From Fluviicoccus keumensis (GTDB taxonomy: Bacteria; Pseudomonadota; Gammaproteobacteria; Pseudomonadales; Moraxellaceae): DNA of 64,000 bases. How positions within the stretch are numbered: position 1 is the stretch's first letter; the number at the start of each line of letters is the position of its first letter. The stretch spans positions 620,001-684,000 of the forward strand of contig NZ_SHKX01000010.1 in NCBI RefSeq assembly GCF_004217445.1, given 5' to 3'. Under the pieces are notes generated by a model. That model was not told the DNA's origin, ran no database searches, and saw only the letters and a program-made list of their open reading frames with translations. A program made the position numbers and the translations under genes. This document shows positions 36,593 to 43,752 of the stretch, one piece after another.

Positions 36593-37024
36593 TTAGACCC
36601 CGGCGTTGCGTTCCAGCGTGCGTTGCAGGATCTGTTTCATGTTGCGCAGCTGTTCCTCCTTGCCCGCGATCTGATCCGCCGGCGCGCCGTCGTTGCGCGC
36701 CGCCGTCAGGTCGCTCTCGACGCGGGCGATATCCTTTTCCGCCGCCTTGACGAATTCGCCCAGGATGAAACGGCGACGCTCGGGCGTCAGCGGCACCGGC
36801 GCGGGGGCGGCCGCAGGTTCGGCCGGCTTGGCGGCCGGAGCGGCGGCATCGACGCTGACCGGGGCCGACGGGGTGGCGACCTGCGCCATCTGACGACCGA
36901 AATCGGGATTTTCCCTGACCAGCGACCAGTGCCCGCCCTCGCCGGACGCGCCCAGCCACAACACGCCGCCGATCAGGGGAACGGCCAGCACTACGGCCAG
37001 GATGGCCTGCCTGCGCTTGTTCAT
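36593..37024 (-). CDS. Membrane-anchored hypothetical protein with Pro/Ala linker and coiled coil
   Basis: No family is recognised for this 143-residue protein. It has an N-terminal membrane anchor (RRQAILAVVLAVPLIGGVLWLG), an Ala/Pro-rich linker (residues 55-78) and a charged C-terminal coiled coil (ERRRFILGEFVKAAEKDIARVESDLTAARNDG). It begins with an ATGA overlap with the upstream SDR gene, so the two are translated together. It may act in the periplasm as a tethered helper. Confidence 0.7.
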   Translation of the reverse strand: MNKRRQAILAVVLAVPLIGGVLWLGASGEGGHWSLVRENPDFGRQMAQVATPSAPVSVDAAAPAAKPAEPAAAPAPVPLTPERRRFILGEFVKAAEKDIARVESDLTAARNDGAPADQIAGKEEQLRNMKQILQRTLERNAGV

Positions 37025-37848
37025 GCGGTTTTCTCCTGGCCGTTTCCGGCCTTCAACGCCTTGCGGTAGGTGGTCCCGGTAATGAAGGTGATCAGCTTGC
37101 GCGGGGCAAGCCGGGTGGCGAACAGTTGCGCGCGGTTCAGCAGGCCCGGCACGGCGATGCCGTCGCGACGGCGCATCGCTTCCAGCCCGTCACGGGCGCA
37201 GCTGTCCACATCCTGCAACAGCGCGGTGTTCTCGAAATAGCGCAACTGGCTGTCGCGGGTCATGGCGGTGTCGATGCCCCCCGGCGAGAACACCGTGATC
37301 GACACCGGCTGGCCGCGCAACTCTTCCGCCAGGCTTTGCGCGAAATTGGTGATGAAGGCCTTGGTCCCTGCATACGCCGACTGGAACGGCACCGGCAGCA
37401 GGCCAGCCATGCTGCTGACCAGCATGACGCCGCCGCCCTGCCCCTTCTCCAGCAGGTAGGGCGTGAACAGGCTGACCAGACGAACGACGCTGGTGACATT
37501 GGTGGCCAGCATCGCCTCGAAGGCGGACCACTCCATGTCCAGATGGTTGCCAAAGTGGGTGACCCCGGCATTGAGGATGACGCCGAAGATCTCCCCGGCG
37601 GCCGTGGCCTCGGTGAAGACGCGTTCCACATCCTGGGGCTTCGCCAGGTCGGCGGCGATCACCTGGCAGGAAATGCCGGTGCTGCCTTCCAGCTCCGCCT
37701 TCAGTTCATTGAGGCGGTCCAGCCGCCGCGCCACCAGCACCAGATCAGCCTGGTCGCGGTTGGCCAGCAGTTTCGCCATCGCCAGCCCCAGCCCGGATGA
37801 CGCGCCGGTAATGAGGATGCGGCGGCTGGTGAAATTCATGGCTTGCAT
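37021..37848 (-). CDS. Short-chain dehydrogenase/reductase
   Basis: This 275-residue SDR has the nucleotide-binding TGASSGLGLAMAKLL and the catalytic Ser and YxxxK in SSMAGLLP and SAYAGTKAF. Arg-rich residues after beta-2 (VARRLDRL) favour NADP(H). GGAGA lies 7 bases before the ATG. The last bases overlap the start of a membrane-anchored gene. The substrate cannot be inferred; several lipid-linked genes lie nearby. Confidence 0.88.
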   Translation of the reverse strand: MQAMNFTSRRILITGASSGLGLAMAKLLANRDQADLVLVARRLDRLNELKAELEGSTGISCQVIAADLAKPQDVERVFTEATAAGEIFGVILNAGVTHFGNHLDMEWSAFEAMLATNVTSVVRLVSLFTPYLLEKGQGGGVMLVSSMAGLLPVPFQSAYAGTKAFITNFAQSLAEELRGQPVSITVFSPGGIDTAMTRDSQLRYFENTALLQDVDSCARDGLEAMRRRDGIAVPGLLNRAQLFATRLAPRKLITFITGTTYRKALKAGNGQEKTA

Positions 37849-37868
37849 GTTGCTGTCTCCATAGGAAA

Positions 37869-37894
37869 CGCCCTCCCGGCAGACCGGGAGGGCG
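37869..37894 (-). terminator. Likely terminator of the FAD-dependent oxidase gene
   Basis: CGCCCTCCCGG pairs with CCGGGAGGGCG over a 4-base loop, 13 bases after the oxidase stop; the minus-strand tail is TTTCC, so the T-run is weak. Confidence 0.7.
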
Positions 37895-37907
37895 CGAGGG
37901 TCATCGC

Positions 37908-39473
37908 TTAGCGGGGACGCACCGAAATCCCCAGCCGGTCGGTGACCTTGCCGTCAAAGGTGCCGCCGTTGAAGCGGCGCTGTTGCGTCTTCCACAGATC
38001 CCACTTCGGATACAGGCCGCGCAGTTGCGACTCGCTGGTCAGCAGGTTCAGGTCCAGACCCCAGTGCGGGCGGGCGCCGAGCTCCTGATACATGGTGCGC
38101 TGGTACGTCTTCAGCAGCGGCTGGGTGCTCTTGCTGTCCTTCAGCCCGATCACTTCCATGAACATGCTGTTGCGGCCGTTCTGCATCGCCACCAGGGCAT
38201 CGGTCTTCTTGACGAAGCGGATCGCGATCGGCGAGGTGTGGACGATGTTCTGGCTGAACAGGCTGTCCGACAACGCGAACGAGCGCTCGATGGCCGCCAC
38301 GGTCTGGTTGTAATCAAACGCCGCCTCGATGGCGATGGCCGGCGTGTCGTTGACCACGCCGATATGGAATACCTTATAGCTGACGTTGGTGTAGTTGTCG
38401 TCGGCCTGCGAGGTCATGGTCTGTTCCAGGATCACCTTGCTCAGCGACGGGAAGGTATCGATGATGCCGGCCAGCGGCATTTCCATCACCGTGATCAGGC
38501 CGGACACGAAATCGGTGCCGGGCTGGCCGCGCTCGCTGGCGGGCTGCTCGGGCAGCGGCGTGTAGGAACGGAAGCGCTCGGTGATCAGGAAGGTATGGTC
38601 GCCGTTGTCATCGGCATAGGGCGTGTATTGCAGCTCCCAGTGCTCGGGCGACGGTCCGGTCGCATTGACCGGCAGGCCTTGCAGCAGGCGCTCCAGCGGG
38701 CCGCCCGGCTTCTTGATGTCGGACCACTTCACCTTGGTGCGCACTTCGCGCAGCCAGAATTTGGTGTCGGCTTTCAGCACTACCGAATAGATCACGCCCA
38801 TAGAACCGAACGAGACCCGCGCGGCGTTGAAGGCGTTGTCATCCTGGATCAGCTCGACCGGAATGGTGGAGTCTTCCTCCAGCTTGCGCGGGAAGGTCAG
38901 CGGGTTGGTGATGCCGTTGGTCGGCTCGATCTGCACCATGCGGCCGCCCTCCACCACCATCTGGATGCTCTGCACCTGGTCGGCGATGGGGCCGTAGGCC
39001 AGGCCGGAACCATGGGTGGCGGTCATCATCACCCCGGCGATGGTCTGGCCGTCATAACCGCCCAGGTTGGTGAAGGCCAGCCCCTTGCTGTCCAGGAAGG
39101 TGTTCATTTCGCGGATGCGCATGCCGCTCATCACCCGTACCAGCTTGTCATCCGCCGGGTTTTTCAGGCGGGCGCGGTCCAGGTTCAGCGGCTGGTTCAG
39201 CTTTTCCGGGGTGAACAGCACCTCGTTGGTGATGGCGATGTCCGACGCCGAGTGGCCGGAGCCGGTCATGCGCACGCGCTTGCCGTTGCTGGACGCGGTG
39301 CTGATGTAGCTCATCAGCTGCTTGGCGCTGTCGGGCTGGGCGCGGTATTGCGGCGTCACCTTCTCGGTCTGCATCACGTTCGACCATTCGTCGCAACCGG
39401 CCAGCGCGCCGCCCAGGGCGGCCAGCGCCAGCAGGCGGGTCAATAACGGTGCGGATATCCTTGTACGATTCAT
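37908..39473 (-). CDS. FAD-dependent lipoprotein oxidase (aldonolactone/VAO family)
   Basis: This 521-residue protein has a lipoprotein signal (LGGALAGC, Cys27) and then a PCMH-type FAD domain: GSGHSASDIA, GGYDGQTIAGVMMTATHGSG and VSFGSMGVIYSV. The C-terminus contains GARPHWGLDLN, the His-Trp-Gly region of D-arabinono/L-gulono-lactone oxidases. It probably oxidises a sugar lactone or alcohol at the envelope. Most relatives known to me are soluble or secreted, so lipid anchoring is notable. It is divergent from a TetR gene, with a perfect inverted repeat between them. Confidence 0.82.
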   Translation of the reverse strand: MNRTRISAPLLTRLLALAALGGALAGCDEWSNVMQTEKVTPQYRAQPDSAKQLMSYISTASSNGKRVRMTGSGHSASDIAITNEVLFTPEKLNQPLNLDRARLKNPADDKLVRVMSGMRIREMNTFLDSKGLAFTNLGGYDGQTIAGVMMTATHGSGLAYGPIADQVQSIQMVVEGGRMVQIEPTNGITNPLTFPRKLEEDSTIPVELIQDDNAFNAARVSFGSMGVIYSVVLKADTKFWLREVRTKVKWSDIKKPGGPLERLLQGLPVNATGPSPEHWELQYTPYADDNGDHTFLITERFRSYTPLPEQPASERGQPGTDFVSGLITVMEMPLAGIIDTFPSLSKVILEQTMTSQADDNYTNVSYKVFHIGVVNDTPAIAIEAAFDYNQTVAAIERSFALSDSLFSQNIVHTSPIAIRFVKKTDALVAMQNGRNSMFMEVIGLKDSKSTQPLLKTYQRTMYQELGARPHWGLDLNLLTSESQLRGLYPKWDLWKTQQRRFNGGTFDGKVTDRLGISVRPR

Positions 39474-39605
39474 GGGCTCTCCCCCTGGAAACAGTTGTTG
39501 TTATGCTGATGGTGTTCTGTCGCGAAAATGGCGCTTTCCGCCCGCCTGCTCTCCCGCAAGCCGTCCGGCGCGGGTAAACTTGCAGCGGCGGGATTCGCCA
39601 GCAAC

Positions 39606-39620
39606 ATGAGCATCGCTCAT
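39606..39620. promoter_or_regulatory. TetR-type operator between the FAD oxidase and the TetR gene
   Basis: ATGAGC-ATC-GCTCAT is a perfect 6+3+6 inverted repeat. It lies 33 bases before the TetR start and about 133 bases before the oxidase start, suitable for autoregulation and control of the divergent gene. Confidence 0.6.
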
Positions 39621-39652
39621 ATCTGTATTCTTTTTAACCGGGAAGAGTCATC

Positions 39653-40297
39653 TTGTCAAGCGAGCCGGAAGTCCAGCATGCCCACCTGAAGCGCGTCCCG
39701 CGACAGGAGCGCAGCCAGCAGCGTTTTGAAACGATTGTCGCCGTGGCCTTGCGGCTGTTCGGGGAACACGGTTACGAGGCGGTGTCGATGCGGGAAATCG
39801 CACGCGAGGCCGAGTGCCCGATCGCTTCGGTGTATCAGTACTTTCCGACCAAGCAGGCCATCGTCAAGGAAATCTGGGTGCGCTACAGTCAGGCCGTGCG
39901 CGCGGCGCTGGCAGAAGACCTGCAACGGTTTGTGGAAGCGCGGCGGCTGGAGGGCGGAGAGGAACTGATCGAGCGGATGGTGGACCTGATCACCGAACTG
40001 CAATTATCCAGTCCGGCCTATGTGGAAGTGTGGGGCTGCATCGCCGCCACACCGGAGCTGCGGGTATTGAACGACCAGGACACGCTGAACAGCGCGGCCC
40101 TGATCGCCGAAGCGGTTATGGCCATTCGTCCGGAAGCCGACCGGGAGCGCATGGAAGGGCTGACGCTGATGCTGACCGAGGCGGCCAGCTCCATCACCAA
40201 GCTGACGTTGTCGCTGCCCGAATCCCAGCGCATCCGGATTATCGGGCAGCTGAAAGAATCGATGAAGATCCTGTTCCGGGCGACGCTGGGGCTCTGA
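39653..40297 (+). CDS. TetR-family transcriptional regulator
   Basis: This 214-residue regulator has an N-terminal TetR helix-turn-helix (RFETIVAVALRLFGEHGYEAVSMREIAREAECPIASVYQYFPTKQAI) and a helical ligand-binding domain. The start is TTG at 39653, preceded by GGAAGAG. It is divergent from the FAD-dependent lipoprotein oxidase and probably represses it through the inverted repeat at 39606-39620. It is convergent with a cytochrome c5 gene. Confidence 0.88.
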   Translation: MSSEPEVQHAHLKRVPRQERSQQRFETIVAVALRLFGEHGYEAVSMREIAREAECPIASVYQYFPTKQAIVKEIWVRYSQAVRAALAEDLQRFVEARRLEGGEELIERMVDLITELQLSSPAYVEVWGCIAATPELRVLNDQDTLNSAALIAEAVMAIRPEADRERMEGLTLMLTEAASSITKLTLSLPESQRIRIIGQLKESMKILFRATLGL

Positions 40298-40312
40298 TCC
40301 CGCCCGTCCCGT

Positions 40313-40657
40313 TCAACGCGACTGCCGGATCATGTAATCGACGGCCGCCTTGACCTGGCGGTCGCTGTACACCCCTTCGTAATCATTCTTGCCCGGCATG
40401 ATGCGCGGTGATCCCGGCATGCCCAGAATGGCCGCGCGGTAAAGCGGTTGGCGGCCCTTGGCCAGTCGCGGCGCCCAAGCCTGGCGATCGCCCAGCACCG
40501 GCGCGCCCAAGTCGCCGCCGTCGTCATGGCACAGCGAGCAGATCTGGTTGTAGAACGCCTTGCCGCTGCTGGCCCGGGCCGGTGCAGCGGCCGTCGCCAA
40601 CACCATCACGAACAACACCGACACGGTCCGACAGAAAAACGGAATACTGACGCGCAT
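40313..40657 (-). CDS. Cytochrome c5-family protein
   Basis: This 114-residue periplasmic protein has a signal peptide and one haem motif CSLCH, with the axial Met probably in RIMPGKNDY and the c5-type Leu-Gly-Ala-Pro block (GDLGAPVLGDRQAW). GGGAGG lies 9 bases before the ATG at 40657. It is a close paralogue of the cytochrome at 48292-48645. Confidence 0.88.
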   Translation of the reverse strand: MRVSIPFFCRTVSVLFVMVLATAAAPARASSGKAFYNQICSLCHDDGGDLGAPVLGDRQAWAPRLAKGRQPLYRAAILGMPGSPRIMPGKNDYEGVYSDRQVKAAVDYMIRQSR

Positions 40658-40781
40658 GGCGAATGCCTCCCTGCTAACCACAAGATTCCTGATAACTCCA
40701 GCATCAGGCTTTTAGCAGTAAAGCAGCTGAATCCGGCGGCGGCAAGGACAGTGAGCCCATTCTGTCCGGTGCATCACAGAT

Positions 40782-41564
40782 TCAACCGACCATCGCCCGC
40801 CCGATCGCCCCCGAGCCGGACAACGACAGGCCGCCATCCACCGGCAACACCACGCCGGTGATGAAGGCCGCCTGCTCCGAGCACAGCCACAGCGCCGCAT
40901 CACTGATGTCCTTCAACTGACCGAAACGCTGCAAGGGCACCGCCCGCGTCCAGGCATCCACCGACTCCGGCGACGGCGCCAGCCGCGCCATGCCCTCGGT
41001 ACCGGCGATCGGACCCGGCGCAATCGAATTGATGCGTACCCCCGACCCGCCCCACTCCAGCGCCAGCGTGCGCGTGATCTGGTCAATACCCGCCTTGGCG
41101 GCGCAGACATGCACCTGACCCGGCACCGCCAGCCAGCTTTGCGCGGCGGTGATGTTGATGATGCTGGCGCCCGGCTTGCGCAGGTGCGGCCAGGCGGCCC
41201 GCATCACGTTGAAGGTGCCCAGCAGGTCGATGTCGACCACCGTTTTGAAACCGTTGGCGGACAACGACGCCGCCGGACAGATGAAATTGCCCGCCGCCCC
41301 GGACACCAGCACATCCAGCGGACCGAGTTCGGCCGCCGTTTGCGCCAGCGCCTGGCTGACGGCCTCGAAGTCACGGACATCACCGCTGAACGACAGCACC
41401 CGGCCGCCGTGCCGCGCCAACTGCACCGCCGCCGCCGCCAGCTTCTCCGCCGACCGGCTGAAGATCGCCACCTGCGCTCCCGCTTCGGCAAAGGCTTCGG
41501 CGATGCCCAGGTTGATGCCGCTGCTGCCGCCCGCCACAAACACCACACGGTTCCGGAAATTCAT
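40782..41564 (-). CDS. SDR of the 2,4-dienoyl-CoA reductase type
   Basis: This 260-residue SDR carries VFVAGGSSGINLGIAEAFA and VSGAAGNFICPAASLS, with AAKAGIDQITRTLALEWGGSGVRINSIAPGPI, the pattern of peroxisomal-type 2,4-dienoyl-CoA reductases. The usual SDR catalytic Tyr is replaced by His (HVCAAK), a known feature of that subfamily. It would support unsaturated fatty acid oxidation. The start at 41564 gives the conserved N-terminus; 41588 is an alternative. Confidence 0.78.
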   Translation of the reverse strand: MNFRNRVVFVAGGSSGINLGIAEAFAEAGAQVAIFSRSAEKLAAAAVQLARHGGRVLSFSGDVRDFEAVSQALAQTAAELGPLDVLVSGAAGNFICPAASLSANGFKTVVDIDLLGTFNVMRAAWPHLRKPGASIINITAAQSWLAVPGQVHVCAAKAGIDQITRTLALEWGGSGVRINSIAPGPIAGTEGMARLAPSPESVDAWTRAVPLQRFGQLKDISDAALWLCSEQAAFITGVVLPVDGGLSLSGSGAIGRAMVG

Positions 41565-41675
41565 GTTGCTTGCCTCCGCATTACCCAAGGAATCGATTCA
41601 GGCCCGGTCAGGCCTGTCTTCTTTGTCGGACAATCCCACAACTCCTGCTTGGATGACAGGGGTAAAGAGGCCAAA

Positions 41676-41706
41676 TTGCGACGGCGGGAAAATCCCATGC
41701 TAAAAT
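41676..41706 (+). promoter_or_regulatory. Extended -10 promoter for the leader ORF and SpeD homologue
   Basis: TGC-TAAAAT (41698-41706) is a good extended -10; TTGCGA (41676-41681) is a -35-like element 19 bases upstream. The transcript would start near 41713. Confidence 0.5.
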
Positions 41707-41744
41707 CAGGGGCATTATCCGCCGTCATTTTCCAGGACCCGCCC

Positions 41745-41834
41745 ATGGCCGCCGCCATCCCGCCCGTTGCGCCCGCGCCGATACAAGCCTCGCCGGTCCA
41801 CACCGACCGCATCCTGCGGAGCCGTCGTCCATGA
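41745..41834 (+). CDS. 29-residue leader ORF coupled to the SpeD homologue
   Basis: The ORF has AGGA 7 bases before its ATG and ends in TGA that overlaps the SpeD-homologue start (ATGA at 41831-41834). The peptide is Pro/Ala-rich at the N-terminus (MAAAIPPVAPAPIQ) and Arg-rich at the end (LRSRRP), with Pro before the stop, a context known to slow termination. It could be a regulatory leader peptide. No homologue is recognised. Confidence 0.45.
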   Translation: MAAAIPPVAPAPIQASPVHTDRILRSRRP

Positions 41835-42217
41835 ACCCGCGCGGCATGCACCTGCTGCTGGATTTCAACGATGTCGATCCGGCGCTGCTCGCCGACGCGG
41901 CGCATCTGGAGGCGGTGCTGCGGGAAGCCGCGCAGGCCGCCGGGATCGAAGTCCGCTTCGTGCGGTTTGAACCGGCCGGGGAACACGGCGGCGTCATCGG
42001 CATCCTGCTGCAAGGCGACTCGCGGCTGGGCATCCATACCTGGCCGGACTCTGGCTACGCCGCCATCGACCTGTTCATGACCGGCGGCCAGACCCCCGAA
42101 TTCGCCGTGGAGGTGCTGGTGGACCGGCTCGACCCGTGCGCCATCCGCCAGCAGGTGGTCAAACGCGGTCCGCGCCACCCGCCGGACGAAGCCGCTGCTG
42201 AAGACGATAACGGCTAG
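41831..42217 (+). CDS. S-adenosylmethionine decarboxylase (SpeD) homologue with altered catalytic residues
   Basis: This 128-residue protein is a single AdoMetDC-like domain. The pyruvoyl-forming Ser is kept (Ser64 in LQGDSRLGIHTWPD), as is the processing His (His69), but the conserved Glu-Ser-His is Asp-Ser-Arg, and the position of the catalytic Cys (DIFTCG in typical enzymes) is Thr84 (IDLFMTGG). Such proteins may be AdoMet decarboxylases with unusual sites or pyruvoyl ornithine/arginine decarboxylases evolved from SpeD. No speE is adjacent. It is coupled to a leader ORF and overlaps the convergent epimerase gene by 59 bases. Confidence 0.78.
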   Translation: MNPRGMHLLLDFNDVDPALLADAAHLEAVLREAAQAAGIEVRFVRFEPAGEHGGVIGILLQGDSRLGIHTWPDSGYAAIDLFMTGGQTPEFAVEVLVDRLDPCAIRQQVVKRGPRHPPDEAAAEDDNG

Positions 42218-43250
42218 CCGCCGCCAGCACCGTCGCCAGCGGCGGCGGCGTCAGGCCCATGCGCCGCCCCAACTGCTCCGTTTCCCCGGTCAGCAGCGGT
42301 TCCCGCCGCAGGAAATCCAGCTTCTCGCGGGTCAGGCCGGTGCGGTCGGACAGCCATGAGCAACCGGCCAGCCGTCGCAACACCGGCACCGGCACCGTCA
42401 GCCTCGGCGGCTTGACCCCGGCCTCGCGCGCGCAGGCCGTCATCACCGTCTTCAGGTCGGGCGTGGCCGGATCGGCCAGCAGGTATTCCCGCCCTACCGC
42501 TTCCGGATAATCCGCCACCCGCGCCATGAACGCCGCCAGATAATCCAGGCTGACCAAGGGCAGCCGGTAACCGCCGCCGCCCGGCACAGCAGGCAGGCGG
42601 CCCGCCAGCAGGTCATCGAGACTGCGCGCCATTTCCTGCGTGTCCGGCAGTTCGCCGGTACCGGCATGACCGGCCAGCGTCGCCGGATGGATCACCGTCA
42701 GCGGCACGCCCAGCCGCGCGGCGGCGCGCTTGACGGCAAAATGGCCTTCCAGCTTCGACGCCTCATAGGATCCGGTGCGCCGGTAAACGGCGGGCCAATC
42801 GACACCGCCACCATCGCCGTGAATGCCCAATGACGCCAGATGACCGGGGAAAGTCAGCATGTAGCCCGATACCTGCACAAAGCGGTGCAGCGCCAGTCGT
42901 GACGCCGCCGCCTCCAGCAGGCCCGTCGCGCCGGTCACGTTCACCGCCCGCACCTGCGCCTCCGGCAGGTTCCAGCCGAACAGCGCGCCGCTGTGATAGA
43001 CGACCGTCACCGCCGCCAGCGCGCGCCAGCCGTCAGCGTCAATCCCGGCCTCCGGCCGCGCCAGATCGCCCGCCACCGCCTGCAGGGCGCTGATGTCCGC
43101 CCCCTGGCCGCGCAGCCAGTCCTGCAAGACCGGCAATTGCGCCGCCGGACGGCGCAGCAGCACTGTCACACCGTCACCCTTGTCCAGCAATTCCTTGACC
43201 AGATAACGGCCGATATAGCCGCTGGCCCCGGTCACCAATACGCGTGTCAT
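42159..43250 (-). CDS. NAD-dependent epimerase/dehydratase-type SDR
   Basis: This 363-residue extended SDR starts with VLVTGASGYIGRYLV (GxxGxxG) and has the catalytic YxxxK as SYEASKLEGH near residue 165. It resembles dihydroflavonol-4-reductase/3-beta-hydroxysteroid-type proteins. The start at 43250 gives a direct Rossmann N-terminus. A MerR-type promoter upstream points toward the gene, so it is likely the regulator's target. Its 3' end overlaps the convergent SpeD homologue by 59 bases. Confidence 0.82.
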   Translation of the reverse strand: MTRVLVTGASGYIGRYLVKELLDKGDGVTVLLRRPAAQLPVLQDWLRGQGADISALQAVAGDLARPEAGIDADGWRALAAVTVVYHSGALFGWNLPEAQVRAVNVTGATGLLEAAASRLALHRFVQVSGYMLTFPGHLASLGIHGDGGGVDWPAVYRRTGSYEASKLEGHFAVKRAAARLGVPLTVIHPATLAGHAGTGELPDTQEMARSLDDLLAGRLPAVPGGGGYRLPLVSLDYLAAFMARVADYPEAVGREYLLADPATPDLKTVMTACAREAGVKPPRLTVPVPVLRRLAGCSWLSDRTGLTREKLDFLRREPLLTGETEQLGRRMGLTPPPLATVLAAASRYRLQQRLRPAGGADRV

Positions 43251-43283
43251 GTCCGTTATCCCGATGAATGAAGGTTTCAAGCA

Positions 43284-43314
43284 GCCTAAACCCTGGAGTA
43301 TACTCCAAGGTCAA
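43284..43314 (-). promoter_or_regulatory. MerR-type promoter/operator for the epimerase gene
   Basis: TTGACC (minus strand, 43314-43309) and a TTAGGC/TAGGCT -10 near 43289-43283 are spaced 19-20 bases, too long for normal use but typical of MerR promoters. The spacer contains the perfect palindrome TGGAGTATACTCCA (43294-43307). Confidence 0.7.
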
Positions 43315-43335
43315 GCGCTTTCGGGGGCGGTATTC

Positions 43336-43740
43336 ATGAAAATCGGACAACTGGCGAAAACGGTCGGCGTCAGCAGCGACACCGTGCGCTTCTACGAGCG
43401 GCTGGGACTGTTGCAGGGGCGGCGGTTGGACAACGGCTATCGCGATTATCCGCCCGCCGCCGTGGAAATGCTGCAATTCGTGAAGCTGGCGCAGGAACTG
43501 GGATTTTCGCTGGCGGAAATCCGCGGCATCGCGCCGCTGCTGACGCAGGGCGGCCTGCCGCCGGAGCAGGTGCAGGCCTTCGTGCAGGAGAAAATCGCGG
43601 TGATCGACCGGCGGATCGCCGAATTGCAGAACCTGCGCGAACGCCTCGACGGGCTGGCGCTGGGCGCGGACTGCCCGTTGCGGCGCGACTGCGATACCTC
43701 ACAACCTCCGGTCAGCCTGACGCTGGTGACAGTCTCGTGA
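43336..43740 (+). CDS. MerR-family transcriptional regulator
   Basis: This 134-residue MerR protein has the N-terminal winged helix (MKIGQLAKTVGVSSDTVRFYERLGLL), the conserved RDYPPAAVEMLQFVKLAQELGFSLAEIR and the dimerisation helix. A C-terminal Cys pair (ADCPLRRDC) could bind a metal or sense redox state. It is divergent from the epimerase gene across a classic MerR operator, which it probably uses to activate that gene and to control itself. Confidence 0.9.
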   Translation: MKIGQLAKTVGVSSDTVRFYERLGLLQGRRLDNGYRDYPPAAVEMLQFVKLAQELGFSLAEIRGIAPLLTQGGLPPEQVQAFVQEKIAVIDRRIAELQNLRERLDGLALGADCPLRRDCDTSQPPVSLTLVTVS

Positions 43741-43752
43741 GACGTACCGCTG

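Noticed and set aside
37983..39446. Plus-strand 487-codon ORF
   Set aside because: It is antisense to the FAD-dependent oxidase, whose signal peptide and FAD motifs are clear.
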